Shown: piece by piece, positions 16,593-23,980 of the stretch
Position numbering within the stretch: the first letter of the stretch is position 1
Layout: every line of letters starts with the position of its first letter
Source: a virus
Length of the DNA stretch: 40,665 bases
Reading direction: 5' to 3' (one strand)
Virus record (IMG/VR): IMGVR_UViG_3300020000_000034
Location: 1 to 40,665 of that record
Made by a program: the position numbers and the translations under genes
Notes under the pieces: generated by a model
Databases searched by the model: none
Told to the model about the DNA's origin: nothing
Seen by the model: the letters and a program-made list of their open reading frames with translations, nothing else

Positions 16593-16871
16593 ATGGATCA
16601 TAGGACTGCCGGAATGGTCGCCGAGATGTACGAAAGCAAACTGTTCAGTGCCACCGAGGTCGGAAGGCACTTTGGTGTTTCGCGCCAGCTTGTCAGGGCC
16701 GTGACCAGCAAGATGCTGTCCAAGAGACGGCGTGAGCGTTCGATGGCGTTCTTCGAGAAGCACGGGCTCGACGGGCCGGTGCCGGATCACCTGCGCAAAG
16801 AGTATTATCTGGCGACTGCGCCGCTCGAAGAACTGGGCGGCCTCGTAATGGAAAACCCGGTCGATCCTTAA
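16593..16871 (+). CDS. Small HTH DNA-binding protein
   Basis: 92 residues from ATG 16593 with a GGGAGG ribosome site seven bases upstream; the longer in-frame start at 16569 lacks one. Residues about 10-40 (MYESKLFSATEVGRHFGVSR, then QLVRAVTSK) form a typical helix-turn-helix with FGVSR at the turn. A basic helix (KMLSKRRRERSM) follows. Probable regulator, perhaps acting on the inverted repeat just upstream. The last seven codons are included in a 21-bp direct repeat. Confidence 0.65.
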   Translation: MDHRTAGMVAEMYESKLFSATEVGRHFGVSRQLVRAVTSKMLSKRRRERSMAFFEKHGLDGPVPDHLRKEYYLATAPLEELGGLVMENPVDP

Positions 16872-16894
16872 TAGAAAACCCGGTCGATCCTTAA
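16851..16894 (+). repeat. 21-bp direct repeat, two copies
   Basis: The identical 21-base word beginning GAAAACCCGGTCGATC occurs at 16851-16871 and 16874-16894, a period of 23. The first copy encodes the end and stop codon of the HTH protein and the second is non-coding. It is a recent duplication or a pair of binding sites. Confidence 0.9.
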
Positions 16895-16907
16895 AGGGAT
16901 TTTCCCC

Positions 16908-17078
16908 CGTGCGCGCCCGCGCGCCCGCGCGCCCGCGCGCCCGCGCGCCTGCGCGCCTGCGCGCCTGCGCGCCTGCGGGCCCGCGCGCCCGCGCGCCTGC
17001 GCCCGCGCGCCTGCGCCCGCGCGCCCGCGCGCCTGCGCGCCTGCGGGCCCGCGCCCGTCACGCGCACGCCCGCGTCGC
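16908..17078. repeat. Extreme GC low-complexity tract of GCGCGCCY octamers
   Basis: About 170 bases made almost only of G and C, built from the eight-base unit GCGCGCC followed by C or T, with two GCGGGCCC interruptions. Open frames across it encode only Arg/Ala/Pro repeats and are not genes. Alternating purine-pyrimidine runs can adopt Z-DNA. The tract separates the replication operon from the AAA+/VWA module. Confidence 0.85.
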
Positions 17079-17090
17079 GAGCCCCAAAAC

Positions 17091-17106
17091 GTAATGGTAC
17101 CATTAC
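17091..17106. promoter_or_regulatory. 16-bp perfect palindrome, operator-like
   Basis: GTAATGGTACCATTAC is a perfect palindrome in a short AT-richer patch right after the GC tract. Its size and symmetry are those of a dimeric repressor site, but no promoter can be placed confidently beside it. Confidence 0.5.
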
Positions 17107-17114
17107 AATTGATA

Positions 17115-17139
17115 GGGCTTCCAAGGCCCTAGGAAGCCC
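17115..17139. other. 8-bp hairpin in intergenic region
   Basis: GGGCTTCC (17115-17122) pairs with GGAAGCCC (17132-17139) across a nine-base loop. There is no T run, so it is a structured RNA or backup termination element rather than a clear terminator. The remaining intergenic bases to 17234 hold only GC-rich runs. Confidence 0.45.
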
Positions 17140-17234
17140 GGGGGTGCGTTTAGGGCCCCGGGGGCCATCTCCCTAGCGGGGGCCCAAAATAAACTCCCTA
17201 CGGGCCTTCCCAAGGGCTTCTGGAGGGCAAGCAA

Positions 17235-17264
17235 AAGCCCCGGCACCTTGCGGGGCCGGGGCTT
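17235..17264 (-). terminator. Rho-independent terminator of the leftward AAA+/VWA operon
   Basis: AAGCCCCGGC (17235-17244) pairs with GCCGGGGCTT (17255-17264), a 10-bp GC-rich stem with a ten-base loop. Read leftward, the stem runs into TTTTGC. It sits about 40 bases beyond the stop of the CobT-like gene, as expected. Confidence 0.75.
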
Positions 17265-17302
17265 GATACGCTTTGCGAGGCTTTCGGGGCTGTGGTCCCG
17301 GT

Positions 17303-19168
17303 TCAAAGGGCCTGCAGGACCCGGACGAAATGGTCAAGCCCGACGTCGGCAATGGCTTGTCCCGGGGCCACGCGAACCTCTGCCTTGAACGAGCCCCGCA
17401 GGGCCGTGAAAATCGAAACGTGAGCGATCACGGTTCCGCAGGTTTTCTCAAGATGCCGCGCCATTCGCTTGACGGTTTCTTGGCCGTAGTCGCAGCCCCC
17501 GTCCGTCACCAAAAACAGAACCCGACGCTTGCCGGGGGCCCGTGCCGCTTGGGCCACGGCAGCCCGCGCCATATGGGGGCTCAAGGGCGTGCCGCCGTCC
17601 GCTTGGTTCACAAGGACCCCAAAATCCGCCGGATTAGGCGTGCGCTTGCCTGCAAGGGCCCCGGCCCGGATGTAACCTATGGAATTGAAAACCTCCGTTG
17701 TGCAGGACGCCCCGACGCTGGCTGCCGCTTGCGTCACGATCAAGCCCACCTCAAGGGCTGCGGACATCTTGCCCGCGTCGCCCATACTGCCGGATGCATC
17801 TAGCAGGACGTGAACGTCAGTATCAAAACCCTCGCAAACGTCACGGCGTTCAAAGATTGTTGACGAACCTGCGGCGACGCGGGCCAGCGCGCTACGGTTC
17901 AAGCGTCCCGTGCGTTTTCCGCCTTCCCGTTCGTCGGTATCGTTAGCCCTCAAAGCCCGCGCCAAAAGGGCGCGCTGTTTGGAAGCACGGGCTGCCGCGC
18001 TCTTGAGGCGTTCGGCATTGGGGCCGTTGCGCGAATGGCCTTGATCCTTGGGCTTCATGCCGATAATCCCGCTACGCAGGATGTTGATGACCACGCGTTC
18101 GTTGACCGCTTCCGCGCCCGTGAGGTTTTCGTCGGCGCTATCGTCGGGGGCTAGTTCCCGTTCGGTCAGGTCCTTGTCGTTTTTCACGGGCTTTTCATCA
18201 GCGTCAAAGGTTCCATCTCCCTGCCCCTTGCCGCCTTTGCCCCCTTCCTCGCCCTCAGAACCTCCGGTTTCACCGGAGGGGCTTTCAGTCTCGCTAGGAG
18301 GGCCGTCCGTGCGTTCGTCCTGCTCGCCCTCGCCTTCCTCGCCTTCCTCGCCCTCGCCCTCTCCCTGCCCTTCCTGCGGGCCTTCCTCGCCCTCGCCCTC
18401 GCGGGGCTGCGCCCCGCTCTCGCTCTCGCCCTGCTCGCTCTCGCCCTGCTCGCCCTGCTCGCCCTGCTCGCCCTGCTCGCCGGGGAAACCACCGGGGCCG
18501 TCAACCTGAGGGGCCGCAAGGGCTGCCATGATACGCTTTGCAAGGGCTGTACAATCGGCCGTCGATTTGCACGCGGCCAAATCCGGCAAGGCCCAAGCCA
18601 AAACGGCGTGAACCGTCCCGCCTGCTTTGATTTGCGCGTCGATCCAAGCCAAATCGGAACCGTCGAAAGCATAACCATTGGCCGCACGCCCTAGAACGCA
18701 AATGGTCCACCCGAATTCGCGGCGAGCGTTCGGTTTCCAGCCATTGGAACGGGCTTCCACAATCTTGCGGGACAAGAGGCGGGAAAGGACGCTTTTAGCG
18801 TTCGGCACAATGCCTGAAACGATAAGGGCTTTTTCCATTCGGACATCTTCCAGCGCGTTGACCATGCGGGCCACGCCGTCGCGGCATGCCGCCTGCCACG
18901 CCACCATATCGGTATGCGCGGGATGGCCTAACTCGTGAAGCAAATAGGAAACCCAGTTTTCGAATTCGGCTTGCGTCATGCGGGACGCCGCAGGGCGTAC
19001 GGGCATGTTCACCTTGATGTTATAGGCGTCCCAAGTCACGGACGCCGTTTGCGCGGCGCTATCGCAAACCAAAAGCACGCGGGCGATTTCACGGGGGCGA
19101 AGCACCTTGATAAAATCGTTTGCGACGCTTTCCAGCGCGGTCAGAGCTTCCGGATAAGTATATGACAT
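17303..19168 (-). CDS. CobT-like VWA protein with HExxH metallopeptidase-like motif
   Basis: 621 residues. The N-terminal domain (1-220) contains LLHELGHPAHTD with His78-Glu79 and His82, a zincin-type HExxH, and downstream NALEDVRMEK whose Glu107 could be the third ligand. Residues about 225-345 are an acidic Gly/Glu/Gln linker. The C-terminal VWA domain (about 445-621) has a complete MIDAS: DASGS (457-461), Thr527 in GGTP and Asp556 in VTDGG. It is organised like CobT, the partner of the CobS AAA+ ring in cobaltochelatase, but no CobN-like subunit is encoded here. A metal-dependent protease or remodelling adaptor is more likely than cobalamin synthesis. Codon use differs from neighbours. Confidence 0.8.
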   Translation of the reverse strand: MSYTYPEALTALESVANDFIKVLRPREIARVLLVCDSAAQTASVTWDAYNIKVNMPVRPAASRMTQAEFENWVSYLLHELGHPAHTDMVAWQAACRDGVARMVNALEDVRMEKALIVSGIVPNAKSVLSRLLSRKIVEARSNGWKPNARREFGWTICVLGRAANGYAFDGSDLAWIDAQIKAGGTVHAVLAWALPDLAACKSTADCTALAKRIMAALAAPQVDGPGGFPGEQGEQGEQGEQGESEQGESESGAQPREGEGEEGPQEGQGEGEGEEGEEGEGEQDERTDGPPSETESPSGETGGSEGEEGGKGGKGQGDGTFDADEKPVKNDKDLTERELAPDDSADENLTGAEAVNERVVINILRSGIIGMKPKDQGHSRNGPNAERLKSAAARASKQRALLARALRANDTDEREGGKRTGRLNRSALARVAAGSSTIFERRDVCEGFDTDVHVLLDASGSMGDAGKMSAALEVGLIVTQAAASVGASCTTEVFNSIGYIRAGALAGKRTPNPADFGVLVNQADGGTPLSPHMARAAVAQAARAPGKRRVLFLVTDGGCDYGQETVKRMARHLEKTCGTVIAHVSIFTALRGSFKAEVRVAPGQAIADVGLDHFVRVLQAL

Positions 19169-19196
19169 TGCTAGGGTTTTCCTATGTTGAAAGCAG

Positions 19197-19252
19197 AAAA
19201 GGGGCCTTTTGGGCCCCCTTTTTACGCCTATTCGGGTTTGTTTGTCAAACCC
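19197..19252 (-). terminator. Two hairpins between the CobS-like and CobT-like genes
   Basis: Directly after the CobS-like stop, GGGTTTG and CAAACCC (19234-19252) form a 7-bp hairpin. Further leftward is a GGGGCC/GGCCCC stem (19201-19217) flanked by A4 and T5, a terminator shape in both directions. Because the CobT-like gene follows in the same direction, this is probably an attenuator that lowers its expression, and it could also stop rightward antisense transcription. Confidence 0.55.
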
Positions 19253-20749
19253 CTAGTAAGGGTTCGTTGCGTCGCCGAATGCTTGGGCTGCCGCCGAATT
19301 CGACGGCGTCACAATCGGGGCTGCGTCCTTGCCGTGAACCATGGCTTCAAAAGACACGTTCCACGCCAGATCGGCCAGCCCGTCGATTGTCGCGCGTTCC
19401 ACGGACGGCATCCGGCTTGAGAGCGTGGCCTTGAAGGCGTCCTGCGAACTAAAGCCATCTTGGATCATGCGAACCAAGGCGATCATTTGGCGCATGCTGA
19501 TAACCACGCCAGCGAGCGTCGGAATGCGCCTTGCTTGTTGCACCCAATCGGCCAAATGCCGCGCTGCAGGTAATGGGCAGCCCGTGTGGTTCGCGAGGGC
19601 TTCCGCCTCACGCTGCGGGCTCAAATAATCCATATGGATCATGCGAGCGAAACGCGTAACCAAGGCCACATTGCTAACGTTGGTTCCGGCATAAAGCCCG
19701 CCTTCGTCCCCGCTTCCGGCCGTGTTATCGGCGACCACGAAAACCACGCCGTCCGCAGCGTGAACCACTTCACCGGTTGGGAGCGTCAAGGACCTATGCT
19801 CGCTGGCCGCATGCTGAATAATCGCCTGCACGCTAGGAGGGGCCAGCGTCAATTCATCGATCAAGATCACGGTCCCGGGTTGCCGCAGGGCTTGGGTGAA
19901 CGAACCATCCACCCATATGGTCTGACCGTTGACCAAGCCCGTTCCGCCAATAAGGGCTTCCGTATCGGTTTGCTTCATCATCTCGATTGAGACAAAGGGC
20001 CGTCCCGTGACTGCCGCAGCATAGCGCGGCATGGATGATTTACCCGACGCGGACGGCCCGACTAACCACACGTTTTCGCCTCTTTCCCAAGAGGTTAGCA
20101 TGGTCGCCATCTGATTACGGTCCACGACGTAATGAGGGTCAACGGCCGGGGCTGCCGCACCGGTCCAAAGCGTCACGGACGCGTCAAGATAAGCGTCATG
20201 CTTGCGTGTCGGAAAGAGCGTGCGAACCGTAACCCGCTTGTCCCTGCGGGCCTTGGGGAGCGTGCGGGCCTTGGGCATTTCGCCCGGGGCCACTTCCACA
20301 ATGCGTTCAATTTCCACAATGCGTTCAATTTCCACGGGCCCCTTATTGGCTGCCGCGATCACGGGCCCAAGGGCCTTGCCGAGTTCCTGCCGCATAAGAG
20401 GGCTCATGAGTTGTTCCACCGGGGCCAAAACGCCGTCAAGCTCATAGCCATGCGGGGCCGATACGCTTTGCGAGGCTGCCGCCGGTTCTGCATCTTCCAT
20501 CGTTTCATCATCCATGAGGGTTTCGGGGGCATCCACCTGCGAGCCCTGCGGGCTTTGGCCTAGGATGGTTTCGATTTGGGCCGTTAGGGCCGGATGCCTG
20601 AGGGCGAATTCCAAGAGGTTTGAATTCAGGGCTTTTGCCGAGATGATGCCCTTTTCCACGAGATAGGCGGGCCAAGAGGTATGGGCCTTAACAAGGGCGC
20701 GAATGGTGCCACGGGCATGCGAGGGGATTTGAGTATTCAGGGAAAGCAT
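19253..20749 (-). CDS. CobS/MoxR-like AAA+ ATPase
   Basis: 498 residues from ATG 20749 (AAAGG eight bases upstream); an in-frame TTG at 20779 is weaker. The N-terminal 170 residues are helical, with an IERIVEIERIVEV duplication. AAA+ core: Walker A GPSASGKS at 231-238, Walker B VILIDEL with Asp298-Glu299, sensor-1 VVADN, and GLYAGTNVSNVALVTRFARM. The core's GD-x-x-GLY-x-GT signature is that of CobS, the hexameric chelatase motor; Arg366 or Arg369 would be the finger. Forms an operon with the VWA protein downstream, as CobS/CobT and MoxR/VWA pairs do. Target unknown. Confidence 0.9.
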   Translation of the reverse strand: MLSLNTQIPSHARGTIRALVKAHTSWPAYLVEKGIISAKALNSNLLEFALRHPALTAQIETILGQSPQGSQVDAPETLMDDETMEDAEPAAASQSVSAPHGYELDGVLAPVEQLMSPLMRQELGKALGPVIAAANKGPVEIERIVEIERIVEVAPGEMPKARTLPKARRDKRVTVRTLFPTRKHDAYLDASVTLWTGAAAPAVDPHYVVDRNQMATMLTSWERGENVWLVGPSASGKSSMPRYAAAVTGRPFVSIEMMKQTDTEALIGGTGLVNGQTIWVDGSFTQALRQPGTVILIDELTLAPPSVQAIIQHAASEHRSLTLPTGEVVHAADGVVFVVADNTAGSGDEGGLYAGTNVSNVALVTRFARMIHMDYLSPQREAEALANHTGCPLPAARHLADWVQQARRIPTLAGVVISMRQMIALVRMIQDGFSSQDAFKATLSSRMPSVERATIDGLADLAWNVSFEAMVHGKDAAPIVTPSNSAAAQAFGDATNPY

Positions 20750-20810
20750 TGGTAGGGCCTTTCGGGTTGGTAGGGTCAAGAGCCCTGACTTCTCATTGGC
20801 CGGGGCTCGC

Positions 20811-20917
20811 TGTCAACCCCTCAGGGCCCGCATGCCCCGATTTATTTAGGGCCGTTCTGATATAGGATTATGATCCAAATCTAGGGTTACATTCCTAAAA
20901 ACGGCATTTTAGAACGG
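20811..20917 (-). promoter_or_regulatory. Upstream region of the AAA+/VWA operon with inverted CCGTTCT sites
   Basis: A perfect -35 TTGACA lies on the minus strand at 20816-20811 but no good -10 follows at 16-18 bases, so the promoter call is weak. CCGTTCT (20852-20858) and AGAACGG (20911-20917) are inverted copies 52 bases apart in an AT-richer stretch and may be regulator sites. No open frame in 20750-21201 looks like a gene. Confidence 0.4.
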
Positions 20918-21026
20918 AACGTGAATTCACCGCCCATGCGTTTGATTTGAGAGGGGGTGCATATGGAGCCCCCAATCGTAAGGCCCCTCAGGGCTCTTCT
21001 AAAGCCCGGCAAAGGGCCTTCTAAAA

Positions 21027-21056
21027 GTTCCGTCGTATGCATCATACGTATGGAAC
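21027..21056. promoter_or_regulatory. Interrupted inverted repeat, operator-like
   Basis: GTTCC and CGTATG (21027-21039) are mirrored by CATACG and GGAAC (21043-21056) around a three-base centre, with two versus three unpaired bases between the half-blocks. A second perfect palindrome, TCGGAT-A-ATCCGA, follows at 21067-21079. Both lie in the gap upstream of the late operon. Confidence 0.5.
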
Positions 21057-21081
21057 CGGGTGTTTTTCGGATAATCCGAGG

Positions 21082-21157
21082 CCGAAACGGACTAGTCCCG
21101 TTTTGGTATCTTGTTGCAAATCGAGACTAAACCGTTTTGACAATAGGGCCGTTTCGG
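21082..21157. promoter_or_regulatory. Four-copy CCGTTTYGG operator-like cluster
   Basis: Copies are CCGAAACGG at 21082-21090 (inverted), CCGTTTTGG at 21098-21106, CCGTTTTGA at 21132-21140 and CCGTTTCGG at 21149-21157. The third overlaps the -35 box and the fourth lies in the spacer of the late promoter, the arrangement expected for a repressor or activator of the packaging/structural operon. Confidence 0.65.
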
Positions 21158-21166
21158 CACTATTAG
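21137..21166 (+). promoter_or_regulatory. Late-operon promoter
   Basis: TTGACA (21137-21142) is followed after 18 bases by TATTAG (21161-21166). The small terminase ATG is 35 bases further on. The 18-base spacing equals that of the internal promoter at 6970-6999. No other strong promoter is seen before the structural genes. Confidence 0.6.
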
Positions 21167-21201
21167 TCAAACCCTAGGTTTCCGAGAGGGGCAGTGCAAA
21201 G

Positions 21202-22104
21202 ATGGCTGCGATTATTTCAAGGGGCTTGCGTCAAAAGACTGAGACCGGCCCGGCCCTGCTAGGGCGTGATTTGACGGACGCACGGGAAGAGCTATTCGTT
21301 CGCATGGCATGCGACGGCATCGCCCTAGGTGTTGCCTTCACAAGGGCTGGTTTCAATCTGCACCGTAAAGACGCCCCAAGCCTCTTGTTCGCCCTGCCGC
21401 GCATCCAAGAGCGTGCCGCAGCCATCCTTGAGGCCCGCCGGACTACAGGCGTTGTGACGCTCCCTGAGGTAACGGCCATGTTGCAAAGGGTCTTTAGCGG
21501 GGCCGTGAACGCTGACGAATTCAGCGCGGCCCATAACGCCGCATTCTCGCTCGCTCGCCTGTATGGCCATGTCACGGACAAGGCGACGCTTGAGGTTTTG
21601 CGAAGGCCTTCGCGCGATCCTGATGCCCCGGCAGAGCAGGCCCTTGGGGCTTGGGTAGCGGGCCTTGGGGGCTCGCCCCTAGAGGGCTCTTTCCTGCGTC
21701 ATCCTGAGGGCTCAGAGCCCCAAATAGCACGCGTCTCCGACGCGCCCGCCCCGCCATTAGGGCTCAACGAGCCCCCAAACCCCAATGGTTTCAATGCCTT
21801 AGCAGGGCCCGAGCCTTCGAGCCTTGAAGGGCCAGAGCCTCAAGGCTCAGGATTATCTAATGAAATCAATGACTTAGGTTTGATCACATCCGATTGGATC
21901 GCATGCGATGGAGGCGTACCCGGGCGACCCGAAAACGGGGCCCCAACTGGGCCGGTAACTGGGACCCCTGTGGCTGGCGCACGCACCACGCTATTAGGAC
22001 CCCGGGCCCCCAAAAAAGGGGCCCCCTTCCAGCGCGGTAAGGTACCGGTTAAAAAACGGGTATTGAGCCCTCGGATACCTAGCGCGAAGGATTTATTCGG
22101 GTGA
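21202..22104 (+). CDS. Probable terminase small subunit
   Basis: 300 residues. The N-terminal half is helical; the segment GIALGVAFTRAGFN near residue 40 and ALPRIQERAAAILEARR can be read as a small-terminase HTH plus oligomerisation helices. The C-terminal half is a disordered Pro/Gly/Glu-rich tail with a basic end (KKRVLSPRIPSAKDLFG). The call depends mostly on position: its stop overlaps the TerL start as GTGA. It would recognise phage DNA and start packaging. Lower third-position GC than TerL suggests a different origin. Confidence 0.55.
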   Translation: MAAIISRGLRQKTETGPALLGRDLTDAREELFVRMACDGIALGVAFTRAGFNLHRKDAPSLLFALPRIQERAAAILEARRTTGVVTLPEVTAMLQRVFSGAVNADEFSAAHNAAFSLARLYGHVTDKATLEVLRRPSRDPDAPAEQALGAWVAGLGGSPLEGSFLRHPEGSEPQIARVSDAPAPPLGLNEPPNPNGFNALAGPEPSSLEGPEPQGSGLSNEINDLGLITSDWIACDGGVPGRPENGAPTGPVTGTPVAGARTTLLGPRAPKKGAPFQRGKVPVKKRVLSPRIPSAKDLFG

Positions 22105-23513
22105 AGATCGTCACGGGCTTCAAGCCTCAACCCGGGCCCCAGCATCATTTTCTGACGTGCCCTGCCGACATTGTCGTTTACGGCGGGGCCCGGGGAGGCG
22201 GCAAGTCCTTTGCGAGCCTCGGTGAATTCTGGTGCCACGCCGAGGACTGGGGCCCCAACGCCAAGGGCCTGATGCTCCGCAGGTCACGCGAGGACCTTAA
22301 AGACACCATCGACGTTGCCCGTCAGATGTACGGGGATGCCGCCGAATGGAAAGACAAGGAAAAGCAGTTTCGCTTCCGGAATGGTGCCGTCTTTCACATG
22401 GCGTATCTGGAGAACGATGCCGATGCCATGAACTATCAGGGCTGGTCTCTCACCCGGGTGTATGTGGAGGAACTGACGCAGTACCCGAGTTCTGCTGGTA
22501 TCTTCAGGTTGTTCGCGACGCTCCGGGGCTCTGCCGGAGTGCGCTGCCAGTTCCGGGCAACCTGCAATCCCGGGGGCCCGGGACATCACTGGGTGAAAAG
22601 CTGGGTGATCGACAACGGCCCGTACCGCCCCGTGAAAGACGCCGAGACGGGGCTGATCAGGATATTTATTCCCGCCAAGATTACCGACAACCCGGCGCTG
22701 CTGAATAACGACCCCTCCTACATCAACCGCCTCAAAGCCTCGGGCAGCCCCGCGCTCGTCAGGGCTTGGCTCGACGGCGACTGGAGCATCATCGAGGGCG
22801 CGTTCTTTCCGGAGTTCAATCCCGACAGGCACGTCATCACGCCGCCGCGAATTCCTCTTCACTGGACCCGCTTCAGATCGATGGATTGGGGCTCCGCCTC
22901 GCCTTTCTCCCTCGGCTGGTGGGTGGTGGCGCAGGACGATTTCATCCACGATAACAGACGCATCCCAAAAAACGCGATCATCAGATATCGCGAGTGGTAT
23001 GGGGCCTCGGGCCCCAACAAAGGGCTGAAGCTCCCCGCTGACGCCGTAGCCAAGGAGGTCGTGCGTCGTGAAACAGATGGACGGGGCTTCAGAGAGCCCA
23101 TCGCCTACGGAATACTGGACCCTGCTGCGTTCGCGGTCGTGTCAGGTCCGTCAGTTGGTGAAACGTTTGCACGTCATGGCGTGTATTTCCGGCGTGCCGA
23201 TAACTCGCGTGTCTCTACGCCGAAGCGGATGGGTGGTTGGGATCAAGTCCGATGGCGTCTCAAGGGAGACGAAGACGGCGACCCGCTCATCTTCTTCGTC
23301 GATCACTGTCGCGACGCGATCCGTACCCTCCCGATGCAGCAGCACGACGACAACCGCCCCGAAGACCTCGACACCGAGGGCGAGGACCATGCCGTTGACG
23401 ACATCCGCTACGCCTGCATGAGCAGGCCCTTCGGCGCGCGCATCGAGGCCGACGAAGACCTCAACCCTCTCATGATCCGCAACGCGTTTAAGCTGGACGA
23501 ACTTCGCGACTAG
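22101..23513 (+). CDS. terL: Terminase large subunit
   Basis: 470 residues from GTG 22101. ATPase: Walker A GGARGGGKS at 28-36, Walker B RVYVEEL with Glu123-Glu124, and the coupling-type motif TCNPGGPGH. C-terminal RNase H-like nuclease starts at RSMDWGSASPFSLGWW with its catalytic Asp, then GILDPAAF and EDHAVDDIRYACMSRP with the last acidic residues. This is the motor that cuts and pumps DNA into the prohead. Full family length; headful or cos type cannot be told from sequence alone. Confidence 0.95.
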   Translation: MKIVTGFKPQPGPQHHFLTCPADIVVYGGARGGGKSFASLGEFWCHAEDWGPNAKGLMLRRSREDLKDTIDVARQMYGDAAEWKDKEKQFRFRNGAVFHMAYLENDADAMNYQGWSLTRVYVEELTQYPSSAGIFRLFATLRGSAGVRCQFRATCNPGGPGHHWVKSWVIDNGPYRPVKDAETGLIRIFIPAKITDNPALLNNDPSYINRLKASGSPALVRAWLDGDWSIIEGAFFPEFNPDRHVITPPRIPLHWTRFRSMDWGSASPFSLGWWVVAQDDFIHDNRRIPKNAIIRYREWYGASGPNKGLKLPADAVAKEVVRRETDGRGFREPIAYGILDPAAFAVVSGPSVGETFARHGVYFRRADNSRVSTPKRMGGWDQVRWRLKGDEDGDPLIFFVDHCRDAIRTLPMQQHDDNRPEDLDTEGEDHAVDDIRYACMSRPFGARIEADEDLNPLMIRNAFKLDELRD

Positions 23514-23545
23514 GTGTAGGGCTCGAAAGACGGGGGAAACACCAC

Positions 23546-23980
23546 ATGTCGGCAGGCTACGAGGACCAGCTACCGCAAGGCTCCGACAACGGCGCGTGGC
23601 TGCGGGATGCATTCGCGCAACTTCTCGCCCAACAACCCGGCGGACAGGCGGTGCCGCAGGAAGCCGTCTGGCAGCAGCAGGGCCGCGATCAGTTCCCCGC
23701 CCCCATGCGCCCGCAGGCGTGGGACCTGCCGCCGGATGCTGGAAACAAGCCGGGAGACTTCGCCGTGATGCCGCAGCGGTCGATGGACCCGAGGGGCATG
23801 AACTTCCCGCAAGCCCAACCGGGCCCCGGGGCTCCCAACATTGTCCCGCCGCCACAAATGCCGCCGGTTCCGCAAGCACAGCTGCCGCCCGAAAGAGACC
23901 CAGCCCCGTTTCATGGCAAGGGCCAGTACGTCATACCGAAATCCCCGAAAAAGAAGCCGAAAGCCAAGGATAAGGACTGA
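23546..23980 (+). CDS. Pro/Gln-rich hypothetical head-region protein
   Basis: 144 residues. A short helix (NGAWLRDAFAQLLAQQP) precedes a Pro/Gln/Met-rich disordered region and a Lys-rich end (KSPKKKPKAKDKD). GGGGGAA precedes the ATG, and the stop overlaps the portal start (TGATG). Low complexity prevents a family call. It may be a small head or packaging accessory. Confidence 0.6.
   Translation: MSAGYEDQLPQGSDNGAWLRDAFAQLLAQQPGGQAVPQEAVWQQQGRDQFPAPMRPQAWDLPPDAGNKPGDFAVMPQRSMDPRGMNFPQAQPGPGAPNIVPPPQMPPVPQAQLPPERDPAPFHGKGQYVIPKSPKKKPKAKDKD

Noticed and set aside
16909-17094. Arg/Ala/Pro open frame across the GC tract
   Set aside because: Pure simple repeat without start signals; open only because the repeat contains no stops.
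17303-20749. True cobalamin biosynthesis operon
   Set aside because: Only the CobS- and CobT-like parts are present; no CobN or other pathway enzyme is encoded.
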